Below are positions 8,796 to 17,133 of a DNA stretch of 64,000 nt, in pieces (positions within the stretch are counted from its first letter, which is position 1; every line of letters starts with the position of its first letter). The notes below the pieces were generated by a model that was not told the DNA's origin, ran no database searches, and saw only the letters and a list, made by a program, of their open reading frames with translations. Made by a program: the position numbers and the translations under genes. The stretch comes from Pseudonocardia sp. CNS-139 (GTDB taxonomy: Bacteria; Actinomycetota; Actinomycetes; Mycobacteriales; Pseudonocardiaceae): the NCBI GenBank assembly GCA_001942415.1, contig MKJX01000217.1:57106-121105 (forward strand). Direction: 5' to 3'.

Positions 8796-9885
8796 GTGGG
8801 TCGGAGCGGTCCGCTGGCCGGGCTGAAGGTCGTCGAACTGGCCGGGCTGGGCCCCGGCCCGCACGCCGCGATGGTCCTCGCCGACCTCGGCGCCGACGTC
8901 GTCCGCATCGACCGCCCCGGCGGGCTGCAGATCGGCTCATCCGACGCCGACCCCACCCTGCGCGGCCGCCGCCGCTTCGCCGCCGACCTCAAGAACCCCA
9001 CCGACCGCGACGCCGTGCTCCGCCTCGTCGACCACGCCGACGTCCTGCTCGAGGGCTACCGCCCCGGCGTCACCGAACGCCTCGGCATCGGCCCCGCCGA
9101 CTGCCACACCCGCAACCCACGCCTCGTCTACGCCCGCATCACCGGCTGGGGACAGGACGGCCCGCTCGCCGCCCGCGCCGGGCACGACATCAACTACATC
9201 TCCCTCACCGGCACCCTGCACGCCATCGGCCGCACCGGCGAACGCCCCGTACCCCCGCTCAACCTGGTCGGCGACTTCGGCGGCGGGTCGATGCTGCTGG
9301 TCACCGGAGTGCTCGCAGCCCTCTGGGAGGCCCAGCGCTCCGGACGCGGCCAGGTCGTCGACGCCGCCATGGTCGACGGCGCCTCCCTGCTCGCCCAGAT
9401 GGTCTGGGGCCTGCTCGGCCAGAAGGAGTGGACCGACCGACCCGACGCCAACCTGCTCGACGGGCACGCCCCGTTCTACGACACCTACACCTGCGCAGAC
9501 GGCCGCCACGTCGCCGTCGGCCCGCTCGAACCGCAGTTCTACGCGCCCTGCTGGACGGGCTCGGCCTCGCCGACGCCGGCCTCCCCGCCCAGTACGACCG
9601 CGACGCTGGCCCACCCTGCGCGCCCGCTTCACCGAGGTCTTCGCCACCCGCACCCGCGACGAATGGGCCATCCACTTCGCCGGCACCGACGCCTGCGTCA
9701 CGCCCGTGCTCGCCTTCGGCGAGGTCACCACCCACCCGCACATGGCCGCCCGCAACACCGTCGTCGAACGCGACGGCATCCCGCAGGCCGCACCCGCACC
9801 ACGGTTCTCCCGCACCACCGCCGACCTGCCCCTACCCCCGGCCGAACCCGAGTCGCTGGAGCAGATCCTCGCCGACTGGACGTAG
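8796..9885 (+). CDS. mcr: Alpha-methylacyl-CoA racemase (CoA-transferase family III fold)
   Basis: It interconverts the R and S epimers of 2-methylacyl-CoAs so that branched-chain fatty acid or sterol side chains can enter beta-oxidation. The sequence follows M. tuberculosis MCR closely (GHDINYISLTGTLHAIGR, PPLNLVGDFGGGSM, VVDAAMVDG). The catalytic residues His126, Asp156 and Glu241 of MCR fall at H130, D160 and E245, a constant offset of 4. Two single-base losses, near 9548 and 9603, split the frame. The C-terminal part reads RWPTLRARFTEVF and DACVTPVLAFGEV and ends QILADWT, as in MCR. A 200-bp gap upstream may hold its promoter. Confidence 0.92.
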
Positions 9886-9896
9886 TCCGGACACGA

Positions 9897-9930
9897 CGAG
9901 ACCCCCGCGCGGGAGGGACCGGGGGTCTCG
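9897..9930. terminator. Hairpin between convergent mcr and rplA
   Basis: CGAGACCCCC at 9897-9906 pairs perfectly with GGGGGTCTCG at 9921-9930 around a 14-nt loop. It sits between two gene ends that face each other, so it probably terminates transcription from both sides. It lacks a long T run. Confidence 0.75.
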
Positions 9931-9950
9931 AAGGGGCGAGCGGGGCTCGC

Positions 9951-10670
9951 TCAGGCGCTGGTGTCGTCCACCAGCAGGTTGCGGGTGCGGTTCGGGTCGA
10001 CCGGGATGCCGGGGCCCGTGGTCGTGGAGACCGTGACCTTCTTGATGTAGCGGCCCTTCGCGGCCGACGGCTTGACCCGGAGGATCTCGTCGAGCGCGGC
10101 GCCGTAGTTCTCCACCAGCTTCTGGGTGTCGAACGACGCCTTGCCGATCACCAGGTGCAGGTTGGCCTGCTTGTCGACGCGGAAGTTGATCTTGCCGCCC
10201 TTGATGTCCTGGACGGCCTTGGCGACGGCCGGGGTGACGGTGCCGGTCTTCGGGTTGGGCATCAGGCCGCGCGGGCCCAGGATGCGCGCGATCCGGCCGA
10301 CCTTGGCCATCTGGTCGGGCGTCGCGATCGCGGCGTCGAAGTCCAGCCAGCCGCCCTGGATGCGCTCGATGAGCTCGTCGGTGCCGACCACGTCGGCGCC
10401 GGCCGACTCGGCCTCGGCGGCCTTGTCACCGGTGGCGAACACGATCACCCGTGCCGTCTTGCCGGTGCCGTGAGGCAGGTTCACGGTGCCGCGGACCATC
10501 TGGTCGGCCTTGCGGGGGTCGACCCCGAGCCGCATCGCCACCTCGACGGTGGCGTCCATCTTCGTGCTGGCCGTCTCCTTGGCGAGCTTGGCCGCCTCGA
10601 GCGGGCTGTAGAGCCGCTCGCGGTCCACCAGCTCGGCGGCCTTGCGGTAGATCTTGCTGCGCTGTGCCAT
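9951..10670 (-). CDS. rplA: 50S ribosomal protein L1
   Basis: It binds 23S rRNA at the L1 stalk and helps release deacylated tRNA; in many bacteria it also represses its own operon. The 239 residues match the family, with KIYRKAAELVDRERLYSPLE near the start, ILGPRGLMPNPKTGTV in the middle and KGRYIKKVTVSTTTGPGIP near the end. It is the last gene of the secE-nusG-rplK-rplA group in this window and is followed by a strong hairpin. Confidence 0.97.
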   Translation of the reverse strand: MAQRSKIYRKAAELVDRERLYSPLEAAKLAKETASTKMDATVEVAMRLGVDPRKADQMVRGTVNLPHGTGKTARVIVFATGDKAAEAESAGADVVGTDELIERIQGGWLDFDAAIATPDQMAKVGRIARILGPRGLMPNPKTGTVTPAVAKAVQDIKGGKINFRVDKQANLHLVIGKASFDTQKLVENYGAALDEILRVKPSAAKGRYIKKVTVSTTTGPGIPVDPNRTRNLLVDDTSA

Positions 10671-10746
10671 CTCGGTCCTCTGTGCTTCGAGGGGTCGTGG
10701 TCCGAGCCGCGCCCGGCTCTCCCACGCTTGCCTGGGGTGTGAACGC

Positions 10747-11181
10747 TCAGCCGTCGACGGTGATGCCCATCGACCGGGCGGTGCCGGCGATGATCTTGGC
10801 GGCCTGGTCGAGGTCGGTGGCGTTGAGGTCGCGCATCTTGGTCTGCGCGATCTGGCGCACCTGGTCCATGGTGACCGTGGCGACCTTGGTCTTGTGCGGC
10901 TCGCCGCTGCCCTTGTCGACGCCTGCGGCCTTGAGCAGCAGCCGCGCGGCCGGCGGGGTCTTGAGCTCGAACGTGAACGAGCGGTCCTCGTACACGGAGA
11001 TCTCGACCGGCACCACGTCGCCGCGCTGCGACTCCGTGGCGGCGTTGTAGGCCTTGCAGAACTCCATGATGTTGACGCCGTGCTGGCCGAGCGCGGGGCC
11101 GACGGGCGGCGCGGGCGTGGCCGCACCCGCCTTGATCTGGAGCTTGATGATCGCGGAGAGCTTCCGCTTCTTGGGGGGCAT
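10747..11181 (-). CDS. rplK: 50S ribosomal protein L11
   Basis: It forms the GTPase-associated centre with 23S rRNA helices 43/44 and is the contact point for thiopeptides and for RelA-type stringent signalling. The protein is 144 residues, the usual length. The conserved N-terminus PPKKRKLSAIIKLQIKAGAA and the PAPPVGPALGQHGVNIMEFC segment are present. The gene lies between nusG and rplA on the same strand. Confidence 0.97.
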   Translation of the reverse strand: MPPKKRKLSAIIKLQIKAGAATPAPPVGPALGQHGVNIMEFCKAYNAATESQRGDVVPVEISVYEDRSFTFELKTPPAARLLLKAAGVDKGSGEPHKTKVATVTMDQVRQIAQTKMRDLNATDLDQAAKIIAGTARSMGITVDG

Positions 11182-11241
11182 TCTTCGTTTCCCTGCTTGT
11201 CGGTGGAGCGCGCCGCGGACCTGCCTGCCGCGGCGGTGGTT

Positions 11242-12065
11242 CTAGATCTTCGAGACCTGGCTGAACGCCAGCTCGACCGGCGTCTCGCGGCCGAAGATCG
11301 ACACGAGCACCTTGAGCTTCTGCGCGTCCAGGTTGACCTCGCTGATCGTGGCCGGCAGCGTGGCGAACGGGCCGTCCATGACGGTGACGGACTCGCCGAT
11401 CTCGAAGTCAACCTCGACCGCCGGCTTGCCGGCGCCGGCCGCGACGTCGGTCTTGCCGGCCGCGGCGGCCTGCTTGGGCTCGACCTTGGGCAGCAGGAAC
11501 TTGATGACGTCGTCGTGCGACAGCGGCGACGGCCGCGACGTGGCCCCGACGAAGCCGGTGACGCCCGGGGTGTTGCGCACGGCGCCCCACGACTGGTCGT
11601 TGAGCTCCATGCGCACGAGGATGTAGCCGGGCAGCACCTTGCGCTGCACCTGCTTGCGCTGCCCGTTCTTGATCTCGGTGACCTCTTCGGTGGGCACCTC
11701 GACCTGGTAGATGTAGTCCTCGACGTCAAGCGTCTGCACGCGCGTCTCGAGGTTGCTCTTCACCTTGTTCTCGTAGCCGGCGTACGAGTGCACGACGTAC
11801 CAGTCGCCGGGCGCGCGGCGCAGGGCCGCACGCATCTCCTCCACCGGGTCGGCCGCGTCGTCCACGGCGGCGTCGGGGGTGCCGTTCTGTGTAGCGGCGA
11901 CCTCGTCGGCGTCGGTGTCGTCGTCCTCGACCTCGTCGGCGGCGCTGTCCTCGTCGGCGGCGGCCGCGGACTCGGCGTCGGTTGCCGTCGACAGCTCGTC
12001 GGTGCCGTCGACGTCCTCGCGTCGTCGGTCACGGCGTCGCGCTGGTCGACCTCACGCTCGGTCAC
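11242..12065 (-). CDS. nusG: Transcription termination/antitermination factor NusG, with acidic N-terminal extension
   Basis: NusG binds RNA polymerase and couples it to Rho or the ribosome. The NGN domain runs through GDWYVVHSYAGYENKVKSNL and GYILVRMELND, and the KOW domain carries IGESVTVMDGPFATLPATI. An acidic, Asp/Glu-rich extension precedes it, as in other Pseudonocardiales. One base is missing near 12022: VTDDA and EDVDGTDEL are in different frames and join when it is restored. I place the start at GTG 12065, 3 bp behind GAGAGG. ATG codons at 12089 and 12101 are alternatives. It lies downstream of secE. Confidence 0.92.
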
Positions 12066-12107
12066 GTGCCTCTCGCTTCCTTCGTCCATGTCGTGCGTCA
12101 TGCCGGG

Positions 12108-12442
12108 TCAGGTGCCGAACAGGAACAGCACACCCTGCGCGAACACGAAGTCCAGCAGCCAGACCAGCGCGACCATGAACGACACGAAGACCAGCACCAC
12201 GATCGTGTACGTCACCAGCTGGCTGCGGGTGGGCCAGATGACCTTCCGCAGCTCGGCGACCACCTCGCGCAGGAACCGCGCCAGCCGGCCGAACAGGGAC
12301 ACCTTCGCGGGCCGGCCGTCGCGGACGGCGGTGGCCCGGCCCTTGGAGTCGCCCGCGGGGCCGGATCGGAACGCCGACCCCGGCGGTCGGCGGCAGACTT
12401 CGGGCGCTCCCGCCCGCTGCCGTCCTCGCGCTCCTCAGTCAC
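12108..12442 (-). CDS. secE: Preprotein translocase subunit SecE
   Basis: SecE clamps the SecY channel of the plasma-membrane translocon. The C-terminal 64 residues are the conserved part: FLREVVAELRKVIWPTRSQL, then one membrane helix (TIVVLVFVSFMVALVWLLD). An upstream basic/acidic region starting at GTG 12442 (VTEEREDGSG) is in another frame. One base lost near 12360 explains this and joins it to GDSKGRATAVRDGRPAKVSL. Soluble N-terminal extensions of this kind are normal in actinobacterial SecE. Confidence 0.92.
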
Positions 12443-12515
12443 GCCCGTACCCTCCAGCTGCCCGCGGCCGGCGCCGCACGCTCGTTCCCGTACTCCGATC
12501 CAGCACATCCTGCAG

Positions 12516-12591
<76 letters not shown>

Positions 12592-12663
12592 AGACCAGCT
12601 CCGCGACGGGCTGCGCCCGCACGCGAAGGGGTGCCTCACAGCTGTGACGCACCCAGCGGAACG

Positions 12664-12693
12664 AGTGTACGGCACCCCCGGAACGGGGATGAA
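12664..12693 (-). promoter_or_regulatory. Candidate promoter of the tRNA-Trp-secE-nusG-rplKA unit
   Basis: On the minus strand TTCATC (12693-12688) is followed after 18 bp by TACACT (12669-12664), a good -10 element. It lies about 70 bp before the tRNA-Trp. The tRNA-Met/Thr promoter shows a comparable spacing. Confidence 0.4.
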
Positions 12694-12721
12694 CTCGCAC
12701 ACCCCGTGGTCGCGCGTGCCC

Positions 12722-12990
12722 TCAGGCCGCGGCCGCACCCGGCGGCGGGAACAGCGGCGGCGGGTCCACGGCCGCCGGCCGGCGCCCGCGCCGAAGCCGG
12801 TGTCGTGCCACCAGCGGTGCCAGCAGGACCGGCACTGCACGAAGACCCGCCGGCCCTCGGCCGCGAGCAGGTAGCGCCAGTGCGCCTCGCAGGACCGGCC
12901 GGCCGAGCACTCCGCGCACGCGCCCTCGTCCGCGCACCGCGGGCAGCCGGTCCACGCCCGGCGCGCGACGTCGGCGGCCGGGTCACGCAT
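12722..12990 (-). CDS. Small zinc-ribbon-like hypothetical protein
   Basis: The protein has Cys pairs typical of zinc binding: CPRC and CAEC near residues 16-30, then CRSCWHRWWHDTGFG. The core EAHWRYLLAAEGRRVFVQC looks like a conserved actinobacterial protein of unknown function. One base lost near 12780 separates this from a short Pro-rich tail ending PPLFPPPGAAAA. The start codon overlaps the preceding gene by 8 bp, indicating translational coupling. Confidence 0.55.
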
Positions 12991-13195
12991 CGAGCACCCC
13001 GGCCGCCACCAGCATGCGGTAGGTGGCCAGCTGGCCGGCGTCGAGACCGCTGTAGAGCATCCGGTGCGCCTCGGCCTCGTCGGCGAGCACGCGGCCCGGG
13101 TCGAGGTCGGGGGTGGCGGCGACGACGGCCGCCAGCCGGTGCTGCTCGTGGGCGCTCAGGTCGAGGACGTGCCTGCCGTCGGGGGTCGGCTGCAT
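12983..13195 (-). CDS. Hypothetical protein, 70 residues
   Basis: I do not recognise this short, soluble, Ala- and His-rich protein (DGRHVLDLSAHEQHRLAAVV). It overlaps the next gene by 8 bp and follows hadB by about 70 bp on the same strand. The intact frame and overlap argue that it is real. Confidence 0.5.
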   Translation of the reverse strand: MQPTPDGRHVLDLSAHEQHRLAAVVAATPDLDPGRVLADEAEAHRMLYSGLDAGQLATYRMLVAAGVLDA

Positions 13196-13264
13196 CCGGA
13201 AGCCCTACCGCGACGCGCGGGCCGGGCCCAGCGGATCGCGACGCACGTCACCGCGTGGCCCGCG

Positions 13265-13687
13265 TCACTCCGCCGGGACCGCCACCTCGGCCACGGCCTT
13301 CCCCAGCACGCCCCTGCCCTCGAACGTGGCCGTGATCGCCACCTTCGCGATCGTCTCGCCGCCGGCCTCGGCGAGGCCCGCGACCTTGCCGCTGACCTCG
13401 ACGGATGCGCCGTCGTCGTCGTCCGGGACGACGACCGGCCGGGTGAACCGCACCCCGTAGCTGCGGACGGCCGCCGGGCCGGCCCAGTCGGTGACGATCC
13501 GGCCGGCCAGCGCCATCGTGAGCATGCCGTGCGCGATGACGCCGGGCAGCCCGACGCCGCCGGCCACGCGGTCGCTCCAGTGGATCGGGTTGAAGTCGCC
13601 GGACGCGCCCGCGTAGCGCACGAGGTCGGCCCGGGTGACCCGCAGCGTGAGCGGCGGAAGCTCGTCGCCGACAGCGAGCCCGGTCAC
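13265..13687 (-). CDS. hadB: (3R)-hydroxyacyl-ACP dehydratase subunit HadB (MaoC fold)
   Basis: This is the catalytic subunit of the fatty acid synthase II dehydratase, acting on (3R)-hydroxyacyl-ACP. The hydratase 2 motif is YAGASGDFNPIHWSD, with the Asp and His as catalytic residues, followed by GVIAHGMLTMALAGRIV. The 140-residue length matches HadB. It overlaps the hadA stop by 4 bp (GTGA). In mycobacteria HadAB extends mycolic acid precursors; Pseudonocardia lacks mycolates, so a general fatty-acid role is likelier here. Confidence 0.93.
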   Translation of the reverse strand: MTGLAVGDELPPLTLRVTRADLVRYAGASGDFNPIHWSDRVAGGVGLPGVIAHGMLTMALAGRIVTDWAGPAAVRSYGVRFTRPVVVPDDDDGASVEVSGKVAGLAEAGGETIAKVAITATFEGRGVLGKAVAEVAVPAE

Positions 13688-14132
13688 GCGCCCTCCTCGG
13701 CCTGGGTGACGAGCATGGCGCGGGTGGTGACCACCGGCTCGCCCGCGACGTCGGTGGTCTCGCAGCGCAGCGTCAGCATGTGGCTGCCGGCGCGGGTCCT
13801 GAGGTCCTCCACGTGGATCACGGTGACGAGCTCGTCGCCGCCGTGGATCGGCCGGTGCAGCTCGATCGCCTGGTCGCCGTGGACCATGTGCGCGTAGTCC
13901 CAGCCGAAGTCCGGGTCGTGCAGGAACGCCTCGATGGCCGTCATGACGAACGTGGTGGAGAACGTCGGCGGCGCGATCACGTCCGGGTGGCCGGCCGCAC
14001 GCGCGGCGGCCGGGTCCAGGCACACAGAAGCGCCCTCGCCGATGGCGAGGGCGAACTCCCGGATCTTCTCCCGACCGACCAGGTACGGGACCGTCGGCGG
14101 CAGCGCCTTGCGACGTACGACGCGTCGGGCAC
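13684..14132 (-). CDS. hadA: (3R)-hydroxyacyl-ACP dehydratase subunit HadA
   Basis: This is the non-catalytic hot-dog partner of HadB. The landmarks are PYLVGREKIREFALAIGE, IAPPTFSTTFVMTAIEAFL and DQAIELHRPIHGGDELVTVI. One G is lost near 14112; restoring it joins the start (VPDASYVGKALPP) to the rest. The GTG start at 14132 is 2 bp after the rpmG stop, so hadA is coupled to rpmG, the usual actinobacterial arrangement. Confidence 0.9.
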
Positions 14133-14134
14133 GC

Positions 14135-14302
14135 TCAGCGGGTTTCGCGGTGCTCGCGGTGCGTGCCGCAGCTGGAGCAGAACTTCTTGATCGCGAGCCG
14201 GTCGGGGTCGTTGCGCCGGTTCTTCTTGGTGATGTAGTTCCGGCGCTTGCACTCCTCGCACGCCAGCGTGATCTTCGGCCGGACGTCCGTGGCCTTCGCC
14301 AT
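14135..14302 (-). CDS. rpmG: 50S ribosomal protein L33, zinc-binding (C+) form
   Basis: The protein is 55 residues, starting MAKATDVRPKITLACEECKR. Two CxxC pairs (CEEC and CSSC) form a zinc ribbon, so this is the zinc-replete paralogue. A second, cysteine-free L33 lies 1.2 kb upstream. This gene heads the rpmG-hadA-hadB unit. Confidence 0.95.
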   Translation of the reverse strand: MAKATDVRPKITLACEECKRRNYITKKNRRNDPDRLAIKKFCSSCGTHREHRETR

Positions 14303-14333
14303 CGCGGGTGCCTCCTGCTGTGTCTCTCGGATC

Positions 14334-14409
14334 TGGTAGCGGTGGCCGGACTTGAACCGGCGACACAGCGATTATGAGCCGCTTGCTCTACCGACTGAGC
14401 TACACCGCT
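14334..14409 (-). tRNA. tRNA-Met (CAT anticodon)
   Basis: Acceptor AGCGGTG pairs with CACCGCT; the anticodon loop is CTCATAA. Discriminator A and an encoded CCA (14334-14336) follow. The D and T arms look like an elongator tRNA. Confidence 0.93.
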
Positions 14410-14438
14410 TCGCACAGCTGGCGAACACCAGCTGGCCG

Positions 14439-14511
14439 AGCCCCTTTACGGAATCGAACCGTAGACCTTCTCCTTACCATGGAGACGCTCTGCCGACTGA
14501 GCTAAAGGGGC
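14439..14511 (-). tRNA. tRNA-Thr (GGT anticodon)
   Basis: Acceptor GCCCCTT pairs with AAGGGGC. The anticodon stem TCTCC/GGAGA encloses ATGGTAA with anticodon GGT. The 3' CCA is not encoded. Confidence 0.95.
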
Positions 14512-14551
14512 GGCACGCCGGGCGGACGGTCACTCCCGCACGACGCGGACG

Positions 14552-14581
14552 ATGCTACACACCTCGCCTGCGGGCCCGGAA
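14552..14581 (-). promoter_or_regulatory. Candidate promoter of the tRNA-Thr/tRNA-Met/rpmG-hadAB unit
   Basis: TTCCGG at 14581-14576 and TAGCAT at 14557-14552 (minus strand) are 18 bp apart, about 40 bp before tRNA-Thr. The -10 fits the actinobacterial TANNNT form. Confidence 0.4.
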
Positions 14582-14592
14582 ACGGGTATGGC

Positions 14593-14898
14593 TCACCAGC
14601 TCGCCTTGCGCACCCCCGGCAGGTAGCCCTCGTGTGCGAGCTGCCGCAGCCGCACCCGGGACACACCGAACGCGCGCAGGTAGCCGCGCGGACGGCCGTC
14701 CACCCCGTCCCGGTTGCGGACGCGGGTGGCGCTGGCGTCCCGCGGCTGGCGGGCCAGCTCACGCTGCGCGGCCGCCCGCTCCTGCGGCGCCGTCGACGGG
14801 CGGGCGATGAGCGCCTTCAGCTCGGCCCGCCGCTCGGCGTGCCGGGCGACGACTGCCTTGCGCCGCTCGTTGCGGGCGACCTTCGCCTTCGTCGCCAT
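14593..14898 (-). CDS. rpsN2: 30S ribosomal protein S14, zinc-independent paralogue
   Basis: The protein is 101 residues, the long S14 form without any cysteine, so it does not need zinc. The C-terminus RPRGYLRAFGVSRVRLRQLA and LPGVRKASW is diagnostic. It is the last of four C-minus ribosomal genes (L33, S18, L28, S14) and its ATG overlaps the L28 stop by one base. Such paralogues replace the zinc-binding versions when zinc is short. Confidence 0.96.
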   Translation of the reverse strand: MATKAKVARNERRKAVVARHAERRAELKALIARPSTAPQERAAAQRELARQPRDASATRVRNRDGVDGRPRGYLRAFGVSRVRLRQLAHEGYLPGVRKASW

Positions 14899-15134
14899 CA
14901 GACCTTCCCTCCCTGGGCCCGGATGCGTGCGACGGCCGCGTCGATCCCGATGCGGTCGACCGTGCGGATCGCGGCCGCCGACAGCCGGAGCCGGACGTAC
15001 CGGCCCTCGGCCGCGTACCAGTAGCGCTTGGTCTGGATGTTCGGGTCGAAACGGCGGCTCGTGCGCCGGTGGGAGTGGGAGACGTTGCGACCGAAGCCGG
15101 GCTCGCGCCCGGTGAGCATGCAGCGGCGGGCCAT
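14898..15134 (-). CDS. rpmB2: 50S ribosomal protein L28, zinc-independent paralogue
   Basis: The 78 residues include GREPGFGRNVSHSHRRTSRR and FDPNIQTKRYW. Only one Cys (residue 5) is present, so the two CxxC pairs of zinc-type L28 are missing. It follows S18 after 1 bp and precedes S14 with a TGATG overlap, inside the zinc-starvation operon. Confidence 0.95.
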   Translation of the reverse strand: MARRCMLTGREPGFGRNVSHSHRRTSRRFDPNIQTKRYWYAAEGRYVRLRLSAAAIRTVDRIGIDAAVARIRAQGGKV

Positions 15135-15135
15135 G

Positions 15136-15375
15136 TCACGCCCGCCCGGCACGCGGGTACGGCAGCAGCGCCATCTCCCGCGCGTTGCGGATCGCGACGG
15201 CGACCTGGCGCTGCTGCTGCGGCGTCAGGCCCGTCACCCTCCTCGCCCGGATCTTGCCCCGGTCGGACACGAACGTCCGGAGAAAGGTGGCGTCCTTCCA
15301 GTCGACCTCGGTGAGCCCCCGCGCGTGCAGCGGGTTGGCCTTGCGGCGCACGGGCCTTTGCGGGCGGCCTGCCAC
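15136..15375 (-). CDS. rpsR2: 30S ribosomal protein S18, zinc-independent paralogue
   Basis: The protein is 79 residues with RRKANPLHARGLTEVDWKDA, RGKIRARRVTGL and QQQRQVAVAIRNAREMALLP, all typical of S18. No cysteine is present. The GTG start lies 1 bp after the L33 stop. It is the second gene of the C-minus operon. Confidence 0.95.
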   Translation of the reverse strand: MAGRPQRPVRRKANPLHARGLTEVDWKDATFLRTFVSDRGKIRARRVTGLTPQQQRQVAVAIRNAREMALLPYPRAGRA

Positions 15376-15376
15376 G

Positions 15377-15540
15377 TCAGCGCTCCTCGCGGAACTCGAC
15401 GTGCCGGCGGACGGCCGGGTCGTACTTGCGCAGGACGAGCCGGTCCGGGTCGTTGCGGCGGTTCTTGCGCGTGACGTAGGCGTGCCGGTCCCGGCTGTGG
15501 ACCTCATCTTCACGATCGGTCGCAGTTCGGTGCGAGCCAT
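15377..15540 (-). CDS. rpmG2: 50S ribosomal protein L33, zinc-independent paralogue
   Basis: This is the first gene of the C-minus operon. The N-terminus MARTELRPIVKMRSTAGTG and the C-terminus YVTRKNRRNDPDRLVLRKYD are in different frames. One C lost at about 15483 restores the family sequence and a length of 54 residues. No cysteine is present, in contrast to the zinc-type L33 at 14135-14302. The start codon is 20 bp from a candidate Zur site. Confidence 0.92.
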
Positions 15541-15559
15541 CGCCACCCCTCCTCGTAAA

Positions 15560-15574
15560 CGACATCGATTTTCA
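15560..15574. promoter_or_regulatory. Candidate Zur operator between the divergent C-minus transcripts
   Basis: CGACATCGATTTTCA matches the actinobacterial Zur palindrome TGAAAATGATTTTCA at 11 of 15 positions; the right half-site is perfect, the left degenerate. It lies 20 bp before rpmG2 and about 54 bp before the divergent mrf-like gene, where it could control both. The regulon is established knowledge; the site itself is inference. Confidence 0.55.
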
Positions 15575-15627
15575 ACTACGGTAACACTGACGCCCTGCCG
15601 TTCATGCCCACCCCCGAGGAGGACGCC

Positions 15628-16866
15628 GTGACCCGACCCGAACTGCTGGTGGTGACCGGGCTCCACGCGCCCGGCGTCGAGGCCGTGATCGGCCGCATCC
15701 GCGCGCTCGACCCCGACGCCGCCGTGCTGCACCACGACCTGCGCGAGATCGGCGACGGCCGGGTGTGGCGCCGGCTGCGCCGCGGCGACCGCGACGAGAC
15801 CGAGCTGGTCCGCCTGGTGCACGGCTGCCTGTCGTGCACGCTGCGCGAGGACCTGCTGCCGCAGCTCGTCGCCCTGGCCGGGCCGGGTGGGCCGCGCCGG
15901 ATCGTGCTGCACCTCGACCCCGCGCTCGAGCCGGAGCAGGTGTGCTGGTCGCTGCTGCACGTGCTGATCGACGGCGCGCCCGTGACCGACCTCCTCGACC
16001 TGCGCGGGGTCGTCACGGCCCTGGACACCGGCACCTGGCTCGACGACGCCACCGGCGACGAGGCCCCGGACGAACGGGGCCTGGCCGAGCTGCCCGACGA
16101 CGAGCGCACGCTCGCGCAGATCGCCGTCGGACAGGCCGAGTTCGCCGACCTGCTCGTGCACACGGGCACGGCCGAGCCATGGGTGCTCGCCCGCACCGAG
16201 GCCGTGCTGGACCGGCTGGCGCCGGCCGCCCAGCGCCTGAAGCTCGCCGAGCTGGACGCCCGGGTGCTGCTGCGCGACCTCTCGACCGCCGCCCGTCGCG
16301 GGCGCCCCGACGACGTGCACGGGCCGCTCCTGCGGGGGCTGCCCTCGCTCACCCCGGAGCACGGCGTGCACCTGCTGCTCTTCTGCGCACGCCGCCCGTT
16401 CCACCCGGAGCGCCTGCACACCGCGCTGGACGTGCTGCTCGACGGCGTGGTGCGCACGCGCGGGCGGATCTGGCTGGCCACCCGGCCCGAGGCCGTGCTG
16501 TGGCTGGAGTCGGCAGGCGGCGGGCTGCGGGTCGGGCACGCGGGCGACTGGCTCGCCGTCGCGGACGCCGCCACCTGGGACGCGGCGCCGGCCGAGCGCC
16601 GCGCCGTCGCCGCGATGGGCTGGCACGCGCGCTACGGTGACCGCGCACAGGACCTCGTCGTGCTCGCCCACGACGCCGACACCGACGTGATCGCGAACGC
16701 GCTGGCCGGCGCGCTGCTCACCGACGACGAGCTCGCCGCGGGCGAGCACACCTGGCGGACGCTGCCCGACCCCTTCGGCTGGTGGCACACCGACCCGTGC
16801 GACGACGCGGCCGACACCGCCGGGGAACACGCACACCACACCAACAGGAACACGGAGGAACGCTGA
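15628..16866 (+). CDS. mrf: CobW-like protein of the C-minus ribosome cluster, Mrf type
   Basis: The protein has the overall plan of COG0523/CobW metal chaperones, including the zinc-binding GCLSCTLRED and a CobW C-terminal domain. The P-loop is degenerate: TGLHAPGVEAVIGR replaces GxxxxGKT/S. This is what I remember of mycobacterial Mrf, the protein that recruits the hibernation factor Mpy to C-minus ribosomes under zinc limitation. I therefore favour Mrf over a true GTPase such as ZigA. GTG 15628 has GAGGAGGA 5 bp upstream; an in-frame ATG at 15604 lacks one. It overlaps rpmF2 by 1 bp. Confidence 0.8.
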   Translation: MTRPELLVVTGLHAPGVEAVIGRIRALDPDAAVLHHDLREIGDGRVWRRLRRGDRDETELVRLVHGCLSCTLREDLLPQLVALAGPGGPRRIVLHLDPALEPEQVCWSLLHVLIDGAPVTDLLDLRGVVTALDTGTWLDDATGDEAPDERGLAELPDDERTLAQIAVGQAEFADLLVHTGTAEPWVLARTEAVLDRLAPAAQRLKLAELDARVLLRDLSTAARRGRPDDVHGPLLRGLPSLTPEHGVHLLLFCARRPFHPERLHTALDVLLDGVVRTRGRIWLATRPEAVLWLESAGGGLRVGHAGDWLAVADAATWDAAPAERRAVAAMGWHARYGDRAQDLVVLAHDADTDVIANALAGALLTDDELAAGEHTWRTLPDPFGWWHTDPCDDAADTAGEHAHHTNRNTEER

Positions 16867-17033
16867 TGGCAGTCCCGAAGCGGCGCATGTCCCGCTCCAA
16901 CACCCGCAGCCGCCGCGCCAACTGGAAGGCGACCCCGCCGGATCTCGTCCCGATCACGGTCGCGGGGCGCCGGATCATGGTGCCGCGCCGGCTCGTGCGC
17001 GCCTACCAGCGGGGCCTGATCCAGCCCGAGTAA
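16866..17033 (+). CDS. rpmF2: 50S ribosomal protein L32, zinc-independent paralogue
   Basis: The 55 residues begin AVPKRRMSRSNTRSRRANWK, the standard L32 N-terminus. The usual zinc-binding cysteines are absent. The ATG overlaps the mrf stop (TGATG) and is preceded by GGAGG. The gene completes the zinc-free set in this cluster. Confidence 0.95.
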   Translation: MAVPKRRMSRSNTRSRRANWKATPPDLVPITVAGRRIMVPRRLVRAYQRGLIQPE

Positions 17034-17053
17034 GGGGCCTGCGGAGCCCTTAC
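17030..17053 (+). terminator. Short hairpin at the rpmF2 stop codon
   Basis: GTAAGGG (17030-17036) pairs with CCCTTAC (17047-17053). The hairpin includes the stop codon and may end the mrf-rpmF2 transcript. No T run follows. Confidence 0.4.
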
Positions 17054-17133
17054 CCGGCGGACGGCCGCGCAAGGCCCGAGAACGACGTGATCACCCGATG
17101 TCCGGGGCGGCCCCTCAGGCCGAACCTGGTCTC

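Noticed and set aside
15136..16839. A 567-codon minus-strand frame opposite the Mrf-like gene
   Set aside because: Only its last part, the S18 and L33 reading, is real. The rest mirrors the plus-strand gene, which has a start site, family motifs and overlaps with L32.
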